From: Actinomycetes bacterium
Lineage (GTDB): Bacteria; Actinomycetota; Actinomycetes; Mycobacteriales; Mycobacteriaceae
DNA: 5,378 bases
Assembly: GCA_022600695.1 (NCBI GenBank)
Contig: JAHZJY010000313.1
Span: 1 to 5,378, forward strand
Direction of reading: 5' to 3'
Within the stretch, counting starts at the first letter, position 1, and each line of letters opens with the position of its first letter. The position numbers were made by a program, and so were the translations under genes. Below are positions 5,102-5,378 of the stretch, piece by piece. The notes beneath the pieces are model-generated. The model was not told the origin of the DNA and searched no databases. It saw only the letters and a list, made by a program, of their open reading frames with translations.

Positions 5102-5378
5102 CTATGCCGGCCGGGTGCCGACCTCCAGGGCGGCCAGCTCTGAGGTTCCCTCGAAGATCAATCTGCCCGATTCCCGGACCGTGCACCGCAACCGCGCGCC
5201 GAGATGTTCGAAGTCGGTGTCGATATTTCTCCGCTCGCCCGGCAGCGGCACCGGCAGCACGTGCGGAGGCAGATGGCGGCCGTCGCCTTCCAACTCGACC
5301 TCGTACCGCGGCGAGCGCCCACGGATGACCCACTGGTTGTCGCCGACGCGGGAGCGCACCAGCACGGGCGGGGTCAAC
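5102..5378 (-). CDS. Unrecognised protein, C-terminal 91 residues only
   Basis: This is the 3' end of a minus-strand gene whose start lies beyond the right edge; the stop TAG is at 5104-5102. The first TTG in frame is at 5377, but the frame is still open at the edge and this is unlikely to be the true start. The visible part has alternating hydrophobic and charged stretches (NQWVIRGRSPRYEVELEG, ARLRCTVRESGRLIFEG) that look like beta strands. Between them is a proline-rich HLPPHVLPVPLPGERRN turn. There is no membrane segment. It does not match a family I can name; a lipocalin-like or tocopherol-cyclase-like beta barrel is only a guess from strand pattern. It lies 91 nt upstream of the carotenoid oxygenase on the same strand, so the two may form an operon. 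Confidence 0.7.
   Translation of the reverse strand, partial: LTPPVLVRSRVGDNQWVIRGRSPRYEVELEGDGRHLPPHVLPVPLPGERRNIDTDFEHLGARLRCTVRESGRLIFEGTSELAALEVGTRPA

Noticed and set aside
1..5378. tRNA, rRNA, CRISPR array, insertion sequence or attachment site
   Set aside because: No cloverleaf, regular spaced repeats, transposase motif or terminal inverted repeats were seen on either strand.

Overview
The window is high-GC DNA from an actinobacterium, most likely a Mycobacterium-like member of the Mycobacteriales. The reasons are GTG starts, TAnnnT -10 elements without a good -35, a lipoprotein gene that looks leaderless, and a carotenoid oxygenase and an FKBP lipoprotein of the kind seen in mycobacteria. 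The organism call is inference from style, not from a marker gene.

Layout. Positions 2-703 (+) are the 3' part of an SMP-30/gluconolactonase-family lactonase. After a 48-nt gap with a -10-like element and a strong Shine-Dalgarno comes the centre of the window, a three-gene operon at 752-2736 (+). Its genes are (i) a fused beta-alpha subunit, (ii) the catalytic metal-binding gamma subunit of a thiocyanate hydrolase (the nitrile hydratase superfamily), and (iii) a small P15K/P14K-like activator whose start overlaps the gamma stop codon. A GC-rich hairpin just after the third stop probably ends the operon. Next is a secreted FKBP-type peptidyl-prolyl isomerase lipoprotein (2799-3410, +), probably read from a leaderless mRNA. 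A 76-nt convergent spacer holds a short tandem repeat and a palindrome. On the minus strand are a full-length carotenoid cleavage oxygenase (5010-3487) with all four iron-binding histidines, and upstream of it the C-terminal part of an unrecognised protein (5378-5102). No stretch over 300 bases lacks a gene.

How the parts work together. The 752-2736 cassette should hydrolyse thiocyanate to carbonyl sulfide and ammonia, with the third gene helping to load cobalt into the gamma subunit. The best-known enzyme of this type, from Thiobacillus thioparus, has separate beta, alpha and gamma polypeptides encoded in the order B-A-C. Here beta and alpha are joined into one chain in that same order, which is the architecture of a nitrile hydratase beta subunit. 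The metal motif is C-A-L-C-S-C, with alanine where cobalt enzymes usually have threonine and iron enzymes serine. These two points are the most interesting signals in the window. No cobalt transporter, cyanase or sulfur-oxidation gene is present within it. The lactonase, FKBP and carotenoid oxygenase genes have no evident functional link to the thiocyanate genes.
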